Shown piece by piece: positions 34,306-45,392 of a DNA stretch of 64,000 bases (the stretch's first letter is position 1; the number at the start of each line of letters is the position of its first letter). Under the pieces are notes generated by a model that did no database searches, was not told the origin of the DNA, and was given only the letters and a program-made list of their open reading frames with translations. The position numbers were made by a program, and so were the translations under genes. The DNA is from Helianthus annuus (Eukaryota; Streptophyta; Magnoliopsida; Asterales; Asteraceae), in the NCBI RefSeq assembly GCF_002127325.2, contig NC_035444.2, positions 37,049,140-37,113,139 on the forward strand. Reading direction: 5' to 3'.

Positions 34306-36438
34306 TTAATCTTCTTCGGCCGAACCCGAACCCGAACTATTGCTTAGGAATTCATCTAATTCGGCTTCTTCGTCGGTCATTGGGGTTGTCAATTCGGCTT
34401 CGACCTCGTCCTCGTAAACTTCTTCTTCGTAATCTAATTCTTCCTCGAGTGAACGTTTGTCTTGAACTCTCTCCGCCGCATCCAAGTAATCTTTTAAGCA
34501 AATCGACATCTCAACCGCCTTAGGTGTTAGTCGAGTCCTCCGTATCGAAATCACCCTACCACTAATAGAAAAAGCACTTTCCGAAGCTACCGTGGAAGCT
34601 TGGACCATTAGTAAATCTCGGGCTATTGTGGCTAAGATCGGAAATTGATCTTCCTTACTTTTCCACCAAGCCAACAAGTCAAAATTTTTAAAGTCTCGTG
34701 AACTCATCATTTGTAGAAAGTTCGACCCACCATACCGACCAAGTTCACTACTACTAGTGTTACCACGATGCATTTGACTCGACTCATCATACAATTGGTT
34801 ATAAACATACAAATCGGTATCTTCCATTTGACTTGAACCTTCACCGATAGCGGCGTTTCTCATTGACGCGTGAATGTGTGACGAGGTTGAACCATATTTT
34901 ATTACATAAACATCAAACAATTTTGAAAGTTGATCGTTGAAACGAGATTTTACAACTTCACCAAAGTTTGGTTCTCGAGTGGTGTTTAAATTCAATTGGT
35001 GTGCAACTTTTTCAATCAAAGACCCGATTCCAAAAATATTAAAACAAGGGTTTAGAGCGGCGGCACAAGTGAAAACCGCCGGTAGTTCTTTAAAATATTT
35101 TCTTAATTTTTCCTTCATTGTATCCGCCATGTCACAATATGGTCTACCTCTAACCGACAACTCGTTTACTTTCAAACACATTTTAAACATATTGTGAAGT
35201 ACCAATGAACTTGTTGGATAATAAACCCCCGATAAAGTCTGTGTTGATGTTTTGAAACTTGAAGCACTTGTGTAACAGTTTCAATAGCTTCCCAACCCGA
35301 TGGGTGGTAAGGCGAACACTTTCCACGACTAGCCAAAAGGTTATGAAATTATATTAAACTTTCCTTTTGCAAAATAGCTTTTTCAAACATAATGCAAGTC
35401 GAGTTCCACCTATGAGCAACGTCCCAATTGGGTCCTAAGCATATTCGACCTGCTTCCTTACAAGTTTTAATATATTTTGAATGTCTTTGTGTGTTACTAA
35501 ATATACTTCGTAACATTCTTTTGAAAGCTTCTTTTTGTGTTTCAATAACCCTTAAACCGTCTTGAACGGCCAAATTTATGATGTGTGCAACACATCGGCT
35601 ATGGAAAAAAGTACCCTCACAAATCGGATTATATTTTAATTTTAAACGCATTACCTCGCTCGTGTTGTTTGAGGCGTTATCAAAAGATATTGAAAAAACA
35701 TTATTTTCCAATTTGTATGTTGTAATACATTTGTCGATTACTTTATATGTAGCTTCACCGGTGTGAGGGTAATCGAATAATTTAAACAAAATCGTGCGTT
35801 TCATCATTTGCCACGTCGCCGGTTCAATCCAATGGGCGTGACACAAATATACGAATCAGGTGAACCGTGCGGTGCAGACCAAACGTCGCTAGTCAAGTTA
35901 ACACCGGTTTCTAATTTTTCAAGATTAAAATTAATTCTAGTTTAGCTTTTTTCCACAATTTTAAACAATTCCTCCTAAGAGTAGCACGACTTACATGGGT
36001 GTATCGTGGTTGGAGAGTTCGTTGAACCATCTTTGTATAGCGTTGGTTGTCGAAGTGGTTGAACGACAAACTTTCTTGGATTACAAACTTCGCCATTTCA
36101 TCCCTAACCATATTGAAATTGTAGTTGAAAATATTAGCGCCATCACTTGCCATGGAAGCTTGACCACCAACGTGTTGTTGTTTCAACGCCTTGCAAAACG
36201 GTTTTTCAATGTGTTGTTTCAAGGTGGAGTTTGCGGTTTCGGCGTAAAAGCCTTGACAATGATGACAACGCGCTTTTCTTTTACCGTTGGCCATCTCGCA
36301 CAAATCAAAATGTGACCAAACCTCGGGGTTGCGCTTCGTTGGAACAACACGAATCACCGTGTCGGTTGTAGACTCGCCAACATTGACCGAATCATGGGCA
36401 CTAGAGGTTGCCATAGCATTTTGAGAGTTATCGAACAA
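34306..36438 (-). pseudogene. hAT transposase (BED zinc finger, RNase H-like core, dimerisation domain)
   Basis: Three minus-strand frames in order cover the family. Frame 35911-36438 has a BED-type finger (CHHCQGFYAETANSTLKQHI). Sequence at about 35850-35910 has SDVWSAPHGSPDSYI, the first Asp region. Frame 35349-35846 has ISFDNASNN (second Asp), HSRCVAHIINLAVQDGL (C-x-x-H) and DVAHRWNST. Frame 34306-35205 ends with the C-terminal dimerisation domain (TVASESAFSISGRVIS). The frames are separated by frameshifts or stops at about 35880 and 35210-35345, so no full enzyme is encoded. The N-terminal Met at 36438 fits a typical BED-hAT start. Confidence 0.85.
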
Positions 36439-36540
36439 GAATAAGAGACTTTTTTAGATTTTTTGAGAGTTCTCAAGTGTTGTGATTGAACCTAAACACC
36501 CACAAACCTTTTATACTAGTTGGAGATGAGTTTTAGGCAA

Positions 36541-36565
36541 AAAAAAAAACAAAAAAAAAAAAAAA
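36541..36565. repeat. A-rich run upstream of the hAT transposase
   Basis: Two A runs, split by a single C, lie between the transposase start and the right subterminal repeats. Confidence 0.6.
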
Positions 36566-36609
36566 ACGGCTACAATTGGTTCCAAACGGTCATATGACTG
36601 TTAATTAGA

Positions 36610-36870
36610 GCTGGGCAAAAATAACCGGTTAAAACCGGTTTTTTAACCGTTTTTTTCTATTCTTTACCGGTTAACCGATTATTAACCGTTTTTTTTTTTA
36701 ATCGATTAATTAACCGGTTTTTTTAAACCTGTTTTAAACCCGAACCGGTCCAGAAATTTTACAATCGATCAATAACCAGGCAAACCGGTTGTAACCGAAC
36801 CGGTTACAAAAAAAAAACGGTTTTTAAAAAAACCGGTTCCGGTTTTTTTTCCGGTTTCAATTGCATAATC
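36610..36870. repeat. AACCGGTT-rich subterminal repeats, right end of hAT
   Basis: About seven AACCGGTT-type palindromes with T/A runs mirror the left-end cluster at 31039-31230. Confidence 0.75.
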
Positions 36871-37028
36871 AGTTTTTTTGTACACCTCTAAGCTGACCCA
36901 CAATGAAGATGGTATGGTGGGGCGGGGGTTTGGGGCGTGGCCAGCCCAAACGGGTGTTTTATATTTTTTAAAACAAAAAATTTACATTTTTTAATGTTTT
37001 TTAAATAAAGAAAATTACAAAAAAAATC

Positions 37029-38299
37029 CTAACGCGTATATTTTTTCTTTATCTCTTCTCTCATCTCCAACATTAGTTCCAACTCTTCACCCTTTAGGTG
37101 ATTAATGGGCTGGGCTAGAAATTTCATATCATCTCGTCTTTGTTTTAGGGCATCCCTAACTTCTTTGCTCTTTCGAATTTCGGCCCTTTGTTGTTGGAAT
37201 ACGTTGAATGTATCTAACCTGCATGCAATGACATCCAATTGATTGCTGTATACTCCCCTACGCGAGCCCGAACTCCCAACTGAAGGCGATTCCGTACCAG
37301 ATCTTGATTTTTGAGCGCGTCTTTTTGCGGCATCTCTTCCGAATTCAGGCCGGTTTGGCGAATCATCCAAAAAGTCCTCCAACTCTTGATCTCGTGCATC
37401 CGATTGGGCTTGGGACGGGTGTCCTTGACCTTTTGGAAGACGTGTTAGTTTCGCTACCACTGGGGATATTCGCCAACTTTGGATGGAACTTACAAATCTC
37501 CAACAATGCATGAAACGGAAGTCGCTCCCCGAATTTGTTTTGAATGTAACCAATGCATTTGTCACAAAGTCGGCTTCGGTTTCACCACTTTTTGGGTTTT
37601 GCTTTGCTTTATTTAAAAAAGCACTAAATTTGGTAAGTTGACCGCTTATCTCGGTCAACTTCGAGGATAAGCTATCGTTTTCACGATAAACCTCCCTTTC
37701 CATTTCTTCATAGAATGCTTTACTAATCGCTTCCCACAAATGGCTTCTATGTTTAAGAATTTCCTATTTTAATCAAAACAAAATTTAATATATTAGAAAG
37801 TTATATAAAAAAACCCATAAATATTAAGGGCTACAAAATATTTAAAAATATCTAAAGTTGGATGTAGAGATTGTTGAAGCCAAGCCCTCGCCAATGCAAG
37901 TTCTTCATTAACGACCCATCTTTGTTGTTTTCGTTTGGCGGTTTCAAGTGCTTTCTCCGCCTCGGTTTTTTTCTTGTGACTTCTCTTTTTGATGGGTTTG
38001 GATCCGGAAGGACCATCGTTGGGTGGTTGAGTTCGGGGTATGGTTTCGGTTCGGGAAAGGTTGATGGAGGTTGGTGAAAGATTGATGGACGTTTGTGGAA
38101 TCGGGCTAGGTATAGAATCGTCGGTGTGTGGAAAGTTAGTAAACAAACGATTCCCGAGATACAATGCATAACCCGCCATATCGGGCATAGAGGAGTGTAT
38201 TAAAAATGGACGAGGCATTGGACGATTGGGTGGTGGGCTAGGATTTTCTTGGAATGCCCACGGGTTGTTCGGATCATAACCACGATTATGAGGATGCAT
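37029..38299 (-). pseudogene. PIF/Harbinger ORF1 (Myb/trihelix-like, NAM-associated C-terminus)
   Basis: Two minus-strand parts. 37793-38299 begins MHPHNRGYDPNNPWAF and has a Pro-rich linker, a basic nuclear-localisation-like KKRSHKKK and the first helix of a Myb-like domain (VVNEELALARAWLQQSL). 37029 to about 37764 has FRFMHCWRF, the hallmark of the NAM-associated C-terminal domain, and a Lys/Glu-rich coiled coil at the end. An intron or deletion separates them and the middle of the Myb-like domain is missing. In autonomous PIF elements ORF1 binds element ends and recruits the transposase. Plant annotation often labels these proteins NAM-associated or glutathione S-transferase T3-like. Confidence 0.65.
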
Positions 38300-38756
38300 T
38301 TTTCGTTTTGTAGAATGAGAATAGAGATGGTTATAGAAGATGTGGAGTGTATTGTGGTTGAATGTGGTAAAAAAGGAATAGAAGTGTGAGTTTTATAGTG
38401 AATTTTTTTTAACATAGCCATTGGCCAACGGCTAGGTTGGTTTGGCCAACGAGAACCCGCCATGTCATACTGATAGATCCGTCCTACGCCCGGCTTTAAA
38501 CTCCCGCCCCTTGGGCCACGTCGAAACCCAAGCCCACCTGGGGTGGTGGTTTGGGCGTTTTCAGCCCACTCACGCCCCAACTCCCGCCCCATACCCCATA
38601 GTCTTACAATTCGTCTAAACCGATATGCCAAACCGCTTATCCAATATGTACACCTCTACTTGTCTTGTGTGTTATTTAAGTGTCTATAATGATGTATACA
38701 ATAATCATTTTAACCGTTAAATTTACCTCATATAACTCGACCTGAGCTTCACTATT

Positions 38757-38836
<80 letters not shown>
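38757..38836. repeat. (AAT)n microsatellite
   Basis: About 26 uninterrupted ATA/AAT units, roughly 290-370 bases upstream of the next start codon. Confidence 0.95.
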
Positions 38837-38840
<4 letters not shown>

Positions 38841-38946
38841 CTCATGCTATACAGATAGTTCCGTTTAAACAATTACCAATCAAGATATGCATAAGATATA
38901 ATTAATAGCTTTCCTAACATAAATCAAACTGAAACCCTAATCTCGG

Positions 38947-38955
38947 ACACGTGGC
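38947..38955 (+). promoter_or_regulatory. G-box/ABRE-like ACACGTGGC
   Basis: ACACGTGGC matches the core of plant G-box/ABRE elements bound by bZIP factors. It sits about 65 bases upstream of the TATA-like box of the gene at 39126. Confidence 0.5.
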
Positions 38956-39011
38956 ATGAGCAAACGTTCTCCCTCCCATTCAATACCCCTTCCTCTCCAA
39001 GCATCTCTTGT

Positions 39012-39020
39012 TCTATAAAA
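39012..39020 (+). promoter_or_regulatory. TATA-like box of the 39126 gene
   Basis: TCTATAAAA lies about 110 bases upstream of the ATG, followed by a CT-rich leader. Confidence 0.55.
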
Positions 39021-39125
39021 TAAATCAAATTCATCTCTCATTGAATATTCCTTCCAATTCATCTCTCTCGTACACATACATACATACATACTCTATCTCA
39101 TTCATCCCTCAATATTTTTATTGCA

Positions 39126-40062
39126 ATGGAAGTAGAGGATGACTGGGAACTTCCGGGGGAGGAGGAGGTTGAAGTCGGTCATACTTTACTGGATTTTCCC
39201 AACACCTGGCCCAAACGCGAGTTGGTTGGTCGCACCACTTTCACGTGGGGTTTCAAGAAGAAACGATCAATACTGTTGGATATGAAATCGGAATCGTTAA
39301 GTCAACCAGAGAAAAGCCCCTCAACTCCGCTTTCTTTCTTACCCTTACCAAGTGGTGGTGATCATAATAATCGTAAACCACCCTTGGCTCCTACTAAAGT
39401 TTTCAAGAGAAAGGTGTCTTTTTCTTGTTTCTTTCTATGAATGACTGTGTTTAGATTTTACCCTTTTTTTTATTTCTGGGGTTTTTTTTATAAAGTTGTT
39501 TAAATTTTTTAACATTTTGATGTTTCTTGATTTTTATGCTTATCTATTCATGTTCTTGCTCTGTTTTATTAAATTTGACTTTTCTGTTGACTATTTTATG
39601 CTTATTTTGATGATTAATTTACAGGCAACAGATGATTTAATGGAGGTATACAATAGATTGCAGCAAGAAAAAGAGACTCTCGTGAAGGTATGCAACAATC
39701 TCATACACAAATTCACTTATTTTGACTTTTATTTGAAGTCTTGAAATCAATTTTGACTTTGAAGTTTATTAACAAGTATCTGTTTTGTTTTTTTAACAGC
39801 AACTAAAAGCTATGAAAACCCTACATCAAGATCTTACTTATGAAAATCTGGAACTAAAAGCAAAAGGACAAAAGGTAATCTAGAATTATAAATCTCTAAG
39901 GATCCCAATTGGTTTTTATTTGAGTATATTTAATTAAATTTTTTGATTTAATTTCAGATAAAATATCCAAGAAACATGGAAGATTACCATATCTGGAACA
40001 GTTCTATGAAAACAGTTGGTCAACAAATTACCATGTTTGCCCCTGCAAGAACTCTCCGTTGA
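39126..40062 (+). CDS. Uncharacterised 176-residue protein, four exons
   Basis: Exons placed by eye are 39126-39413, 39625-39687, 39800-39874 and 39958-40062 (TGA). All introns are GT-AG, and exon lengths 288, 63, 75 and 105 keep one frame throughout, which strongly supports a real gene. The N-terminus is acidic (MEVEDDWELPGEEEVEVGH), followed by a hydrophobic/aromatic block (TLLDFPNTWPKRELVGRTTF) and a basic, Ser/Pro-rich region with PLAPTKVFKRK. The middle is a likely coiled coil (LMEVYNRLQQEKETLVKQL...). The C-terminus is IWNSSMKTVGQQITMFAP. I do not recognise the family. It is probably nuclear or cytosolic: there is no signal peptide or membrane segment. It faces beta-tubulin tail to tail. 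Confidence 0.8.
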
Positions 40063-40731
40063 GCCATGAAACTATCTAATTCAAAAGCTTGTAGATAACT
40101 GTTGTTTGACTTTTGTTAGTCAACCTTAAAGATGATAGGGGTCGTTTGGTAATTTCGTACAAAAGGATATCAAAACTAGTAAACTACTTGGATTGTTTGG
40201 CTATTCGTGTTAGTTTCGGGTCGGGTTAGCAACCCATTTGTGAATTAGTTGGATGTTGGAACACATTTGAGCAAATTATTTTTGTTGATGAAAGAGTTAT
40301 AATGTTATGCTTGATTAGTTATTAATTTGATTTCAAGTTGTGATTACTAAGTAGTATAAATCTAAAACTAAAACAAAACTATGTTTTTCAGTCCCACGCT
40401 CACTCGGCACCACATTGCGCTCACTGTATAAGCCGACGTGGAGTGGGCTCCCTCACACTCACAGGTATACGCGATATGGCCTAATCCTCCCGACCTCCCA
40501 CACAAATTCGCTATTCCATTAGTCGAGAGAAAAGTAGGTGAATGATAAGTAGATCCCACATACCATTTTGTCCCTTATTTGCAATCATCACTACGTGCCA
40601 CACATGCATCCCTCAACACAAAAACAACACACATACATTCTTATTCAAACATTTGCATCCAAACATCACATTATATCCAAAACAACACCAACAAGACTAC
40701 ACAACAGTCCTTATGATACCATTTTACCTTT
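40063..40731. other. Shared 3' intergenic region between two convergent genes
   Basis: It should contain both 3' untranslated regions. No frames or repeats are convincing. The CA/AC-rich part at 40590-40700 would be the 3' UTR of beta-tubulin on the minus strand. Confidence 0.5.
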
Positions 40732-42840
40732 TTACCCTTCATACTCCCCTTCCTCAGCACCCTCATCATCATAATCCTCTTCTACAGTAGCATCTTGATA
40801 CTGCTGATACTCAGCAACCAAATCATTCATATTACTCTCCGCTTCAGTAAACTCCATTTCATCCATTCCTTCACCTGTATACCAATGCAAGAAAGCTTTG
40901 CGCCTAAACATCGCAGTAAACTGCTCACTCACTCTTTTAAACATTTCTTGAATCGAAGTCGAGTTTCCAACAAACGTGGACGCCATTGACAACCCCGTTG
41001 GCGGGATGTCACACACGCTAGATTTAACATTATTAGGAATCCATTCAACAAAGTACGACGAATTCTTATTTTGCACATTCATCATCTGCTCATCAACCTC
41101 TTTCGTGCTCATTTTCCCCCTGAACATGGCTGAGGCTGTCAGGTAACGTCCGTGACGTGGGTCCGCTGCACACATCATGTTCTTTGCATCCCACATTTGT
41201 TGCGTCAGTTCTGGGACGGTTAGTGAGGTGTATTTTTGCGATCCGCGAGAAGTTAACGGGGCAAAACCGACCATGAAGAAATGGAGACGCGGGAATGGAA
41301 TCAGGTTCACTGCTAGCTTCCTGAGGTCAGAATTCAGTTGACCCGGAAACCTCAAAGAGCAAGTTACACCACTCATTGTTGTAGATATCAAATGGTTCAG
41401 GTCACCAACTGAAAAACAAATGATCAGACACAATAGCACATTTGCAGGGTCATTAAAACAAAATACTTACAACTTGGATTGCTGAGCTTTAAAGTTCGGA
41501 AACAGATGTCATAGAGTGCTTCATTGTCAAGAACCATACATTCATCAGCGTTTTCAACCAACTGGTGGACCGAGAGTGTGGCGTTGTAGGGTTCAACAAC
41601 AGTATCGGACACTTTAGGTGAAGGGAAAACAGAGAATGTAAGCATCATTCGGTCGGGGTATTCCTCTCTGATCTTTGAAATCAAGAGTGTCCCCATGCCT
41701 GAACCTGTGCCACCTCCAAGTGAATGGCACACCTGAAAGCCTGCAATGAGAATCGGAACCTGCAATGTTAGACACTTGAATGTAGGGATGTTCATTATTC
41801 AGCTTCAACTGATAAAAACCGTTTTAAAATCAAACCGAATTACATATTTGGTTCGTATTCAGTTTTCAGTTCTCAGAAAGCTGAATTCGGTTGAACCGAG
41901 TTAGCAGAAGAAATCGAATATCAAATAATGTTTTTTTTTTTTTAATTTAATCCAATCTAATTACACTTTTAACCCAATCTTATTTAGTTCAAACCAACCA
42001 ATAACAAATATAGTATAGTAAAAAAAATTAAAACCAAAAAATAAAATAAATAACATTATTCGGTTTCAAACCATACAAACCGAATAATATGAAAACCGAA
42101 CAGATAAACATCCGGCCTTACATAAATGATTATGCTTCATATATGCATATGAAAGCCACAAATTAGAGTGAGAAACTGAACCTAATTAATTAATCTCATC
42201 TATAGTTCTCCACTATAATCAAACATAACATCTTACTTCTTTCAATTCAATCTATAATTTAAAATCCATAAACGATCACAGATCACTATATAAAACACAC
42301 TTATTGTGAAAATTAACATATTAACCCTAAAATTCATACAAACATTCATTTCCATAAATCAAACAAACTCAGACAGTTTTCAGATCCAGATCACACTCAT
42401 ACACAAAATCAACAACTTATTCATACAAACAATCAACTTATACCTTGTAGAGAATCACAATTCTCAGTCTCCTTACGAACAACATCCAAAACCGAATCGA
42501 TCAACTCAGCACCTTCAGTATAGTGACCTTTCGCCCAATTATTACCAGCACCAGACTGTCCAAACACAAAGTTATCCGGCCGAAATATCAATCCATTCGG
42601 ACCAGATCTAATACTCTCCATAGTTCCAGGCTCCAGATCCATAAGCACCGCACGCGGCACGTACCTTCCACCAGAAACTTCATTGAAGTAAACATTGATC
42701 CGTTCTAGTTGCAGATCGGCCGATGATCCGCTGAACTTTCCGGTGTGATCGATGCCGTGTTCGTTGCAGATAACCTCCCAAAACTTGGTGCCGATTTGGT
42801 TGCCGCATTGGCCGCCTTGAATGTGTAAGATTTCTCTCAT
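40732..42840 (-). CDS. TUBB: Beta-tubulin, three exons, complete
   Basis: Exons are 42444-42840, 41471-41740 and 40732-41408 (397, 270 and 677 nt), giving 447 residues. The intron positions are those usual for plant beta-tubulin genes. The protein starts [17 protein letters not shown], which carries the MREI signal used in tubulin mRNA autoregulation. It has the GTP-binding glycine loop GGGTGSGMG, the beta-specific [12 protein letters not shown] region and an acidic tail [16 protein letters not shown]. Beta-tubulin pairs with alpha-tubulin to form microtubules and hydrolyses GTP at the exchangeable site. I see no stop, frameshift or altered splice site, so the gene looks functional. Intron 1 carries a MITE. 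Which beta isotype it is cannot be told by eye. Confidence 0.97.
41783..42120. mobile_element. MITE (338 bp) in beta-tubulin intron 1, probably hAT-type
   Basis: Ends are TAGGGATGTTCATTATTC and the inverse of TAAGGCCGGATGTTTATC. The interior has inverted pairs such as ACCGAATAATATGAA. Flanking 8-mers CTTGAATG and CATAAATG agree at 6 of 8 positions. It is AT-rich and non-coding, about 320 bases from the exon 1 donor. Confidence 0.6.
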
Positions 42841-43122
42841 GATTTGATGAAGAAGAGGAAGAAGTTAGGGTTAGGGTTTTGAAGAGATGTGGAGATTTAG
42901 AAACGGTTATTGACAGTGTGTATGAAATGTGGAGTTGAGGGTACAAATGGCGCCAGGATGATGGTGTTAAAAAGATGTTTTTGGAAGTTTAAAAGATTGT
43001 AAGTTGCAGTTTTGGTCCTTCGAGTATTTGTTAATTACATGAAAGTCATGTTTGAAGTTTAAATAAGATTTTTTAGGGGAAACTAATACGGTAGTTAAGT
43101 TTGACCTTGATTTTTACAAGAT
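42841..43122. other. Beta-tubulin upstream region
   Basis: It contains the beta-tubulin leader on the minus strand: the GGGTTAGGGTT sequence at 42868-42878 gives telo-box-like AACCCTAACCC, common in plant housekeeping promoters. No clear TATA box is placed. Confidence 0.45.
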
Positions 43123-43138
43123 AGAACACAAGTCGGCT

Positions 43139-43386
43139 ACCTATGGGCCATGGCTTTATAGCTTAGTGGTATCTTGGGGGTGAGATAAGATTTTGGACTA
43201 ATAGGTCTTGGGTTCGATTCCCACAAGGGAAGTTTTCTCATATTTATTGGGTTTCATCCAGAATTGGTGTATAGGCAATGCCTAGTGGAGATGGATATGA
43301 TAGGATGGTTCCGTTGGTGGCACGATGATACTCCAGTGGTCCGTCAGTGATCCAAGTTTGTCGTTCAAAAAAAAAAAAAAAAAAAA
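43139..43386 (+). mobile_element. tRNA-derived SINE with 16-bp target duplication
   Basis: The 5' part has pol III A-box-like TAGCTTAGTGGT and B-box GGTTCGATTCC, and the 3' end is an A run (about 43369-43387). The flanking AGAACACAAGTCGGCT is repeated perfectly at 43123-43138 and 43387-43402. Body length is about 250 bp. The perfect duplication suggests a fairly young insertion upstream of beta-tubulin. Confidence 0.92.
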
Positions 43387-43901
43387 AGAACACAAGTCGG
43401 CTTAGGCGGTAATTTAGAGGCTTAGATGGCAATTTTGTGGGTGAATTTGGAGGCTTAGTTGGTTTGTTTTATATTTTGATAATTTGACTGATCAAATGAT
43501 TATTTTGGTAATTTTCCATTTATTAATGTTTTCATGAGATTATATGGGGCAAGGTTGTTTCATTAAAGAATGTTGATTATCTCTATTTAGGCTGTGCGGT
43601 ATGGGGTTCGTCCCCACCGCGTCCCGGTATGGCGCCGCCCCCTTCCCATTTCGAGCCCTCCGTCGCCGCTCCTACATCGTCACCATCGTCGGGTTCTCGA
43701 CGCCAAAGACGGTCATCCCCTCTCTCACACACCAATAAACCCCCAAATCCAAAATCAAACCCTTCTTCCGGAGCCACAATCGGTGAAGCTGAGCATGTAA
43801 TTGAAACATTTCTCCGGTGAAGAAAGGTGCGACGGAAGGCGGTGGTGGTGTAGGTACGGCCGGCGGCGGTGATGGACCTGAACGGCGGCGATGTGATAGG
43901 G

Positions 43902-44130
43902 TTTGAAGGTATCTACATCTTCTTTTTGAATTGATTATGGATATAAACTTACTTTGCTTAATTTGAAGATTATGTAAGCTATATTCCTGAGAATGGATCT
44001 TTCAGAATCCAAATTACGGTTTTGAAGGTATCTGCATCTTCTTTTTGAATTGATTATGGATATAAACTTACTTTGCTCAATTTGAAGATTATGTAAGCTA
44101 TATTCCTGAGAATGGATCTTTTTCATTTTG
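43902..44130. repeat. Direct duplication with 119-bp period
   Basis: The segment starting TTTGAAGGTATCTACATC at 43902 is repeated from 44021 with few changes, through GAGAATGGATCTTT. The second copy is followed by a further short repeat of ATCTTTTTCATTTTGAA. Confidence 0.9.
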
Positions 44131-44207
44131 AAGATATAGATCTTTTTCATTTTGAAAGTGACACTTTTGATTGCAGGTGTTGATACATATTAATGAATTT
44201 ATTTTTC

Positions 44208-44275
44208 TGGGATGGCAAGAGGGAATACCTCTGTCCCTGCTATGGAAATGACCAAGTGGTTCGACACCAACTAGT
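44208..44275 (+). pseudogene. Methionine synthase fragment (MARGN...WFDTN region)
   Basis: The sequence encodes MARGNTSVPAMEMTKWFDTN, matching the part of cobalamin-independent methionine synthase about 100-120 residues from the N-terminus. A GT donor follows directly (AACTA|GTAAGT), so an original exon/intron junction was captured. Its 5' end shares TCTGGGATGGCAAGAG with the second fragment near 44707, suggesting a microhomology join. Confidence 0.75.
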
Positions 44276-44636
44276 AAGTTGGTTTGTGAATCTTATTGTT
44301 TTGCATTGTTGATGTTGAAATATTAGTTGTTAAATATATAATAAAATGGATAAATAGAAAGAAATTTGAATTTGGTTCAGATTTCTAAAGTGAAATTTTC
44401 TATTAGGTATGCTATATACTGAACTATTCAGAACTCTAGATGTTTTTTTATTTAGTCATTATGTTGCCTTATATTGATTTGAGTATCTGTTCATGTATAT
44501 TGTCCTGTTTGTACAGTAAACAAGTAGCTTTATATGGTTTAGGATAACTGAATAAGGATCAAGTTTATTGAAACTTTAGACGTGAATTGCTGTTGGTTGG
44601 TATGATTAAGTTATATGAATTGTGATTAAGCAGATC

Positions 44637-44896
44637 AATGGCGTCTCACATTGTCGGTTATCCCCGTATGGGTCCCAAGAGAAAGTTGAAATTCGCTCTC
44701 GAATCAATTCTGGGATGGCAAGAGCGGTGCCGAGGATCTGCAGACTGTTGCTGCTGATCTCAGATCATTCATCTGGAAACAAATGGCTGCTGCTGGCATC
44801 AAGTACATTCCCAGCAACACTTTCTCGTACTACGATCAGGTTCTTGACACCACCACCATGATTGGTGCGGTCCCACCGAGGTTCTTGACACCTTAA
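44637..44896 (+). pseudogene. Methionine synthase N-terminal fragment
   Basis: It starts at ATG 44640 just after a CAG acceptor and encodes [20 protein letters not shown], the methionine synthase N-terminus. A frameshift follows near 44707, after which other frames still carry the expected blocks ([38 protein letters not shown]). It then breaks off. In the parent gene this region precedes the 44208-44275 piece, so the order here is reversed. Confidence 0.8.
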
Positions 44897-45115
44897 GCCA
44901 TCCCGACCCAATCCGAACCCGAAGACGATGTGGAGATTGTTCCCGAAACCCAACCGCCTAAAGGAAAAGGAAAACGAAACAAAGGCAAGCAAGTGGTGGG
45001 TGATCAACCGTCGAAACCGAAGGCGACTAAGTGGACACCAATCGAAGAAGAAGCCTTAGCCAAGGCTTTCATTAGCACTTCTGACCACCCGACAAAAAGT
45101 TCCTATTTTTTTTAA
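44897..45115 (+). pseudogene. PIF/Harbinger ORF1 fragment (Myb-like domain start)
   Basis: The frame reads PETQPPKGKGKRNKGK and then ATKWTPIEEEALAKAF, the first helix of the Myb-like domain of Harbinger ORF1 proteins. The same domain type occurs at 37793-38299. It is abruptly replaced by T/A-rich sequence at about 45100. It probably represents the element's own coding capacity. Confidence 0.55.
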
Positions 45116-45392
45116 AGTTTAAATTTTTTAAAGTTTACATTTTTTTAAAGTGGTGGAGGACTATGACTAGGACCATCCTACCATGCCCTCTAGTTTTGGA
45201 GGATGGACCATCTTTGGGAGGAATATGACGTGGCGCCTACGTGGCGGATCATCCTCCAAGGATGGTCCATCACCATACCCACTAGCCTTAGGACAAGATT
45301 GAGGAGTGATGGTTTTGGATTAAAGGGTGGAAAATACAATAGAAGTTGGGTTTTCAGTATTAAGTCTTATTAGCGTTTGTGAGGAAACCTAA

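Larger units (their letters stand above)
38607..39125. other. Upstream region of the 39.1 kb gene
   Basis: It holds an AAT microsatellite, a G-box and a TATA-like box, listed separately. CT-rich sequence with CATACATACATA just before the ATG is typical of a plant 5' leader. No other feature was seen. Confidence 0.5.
43590..45287. mobile_element. Pack-type Harbinger-like element carrying methionine-synthase fragments, TSD TTA
   Basis: Ends GGCTGTGCGGTATGG (left) and the inverse of GGCTAGTGGGTATGG (right) are flanked by TTA (43587-43589 and 45288-45290). Inside are a GC-rich 5' part, a 119-bp direct duplication, two cobalamin-independent methionine synthase fragments and a piece of Harbinger ORF1. 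The TIR match is imperfect (roughly 15 of 24), so boundaries are probable rather than certain. Confidence 0.6.

Noticed and set aside
38200..38631. 143-residue minus-strand frame overlapping the PIF right end
   Set aside because: It covers the TIR and ORF1 leader in another frame. The ORF1 frame from 38299 has the recognisable family features.
43139..43230. Possible tRNA gene from A-box and B-box sequences
   Set aside because: No cloverleaf or anticodon arm could be formed; the A tail and 16-bp target duplication identify a SINE.
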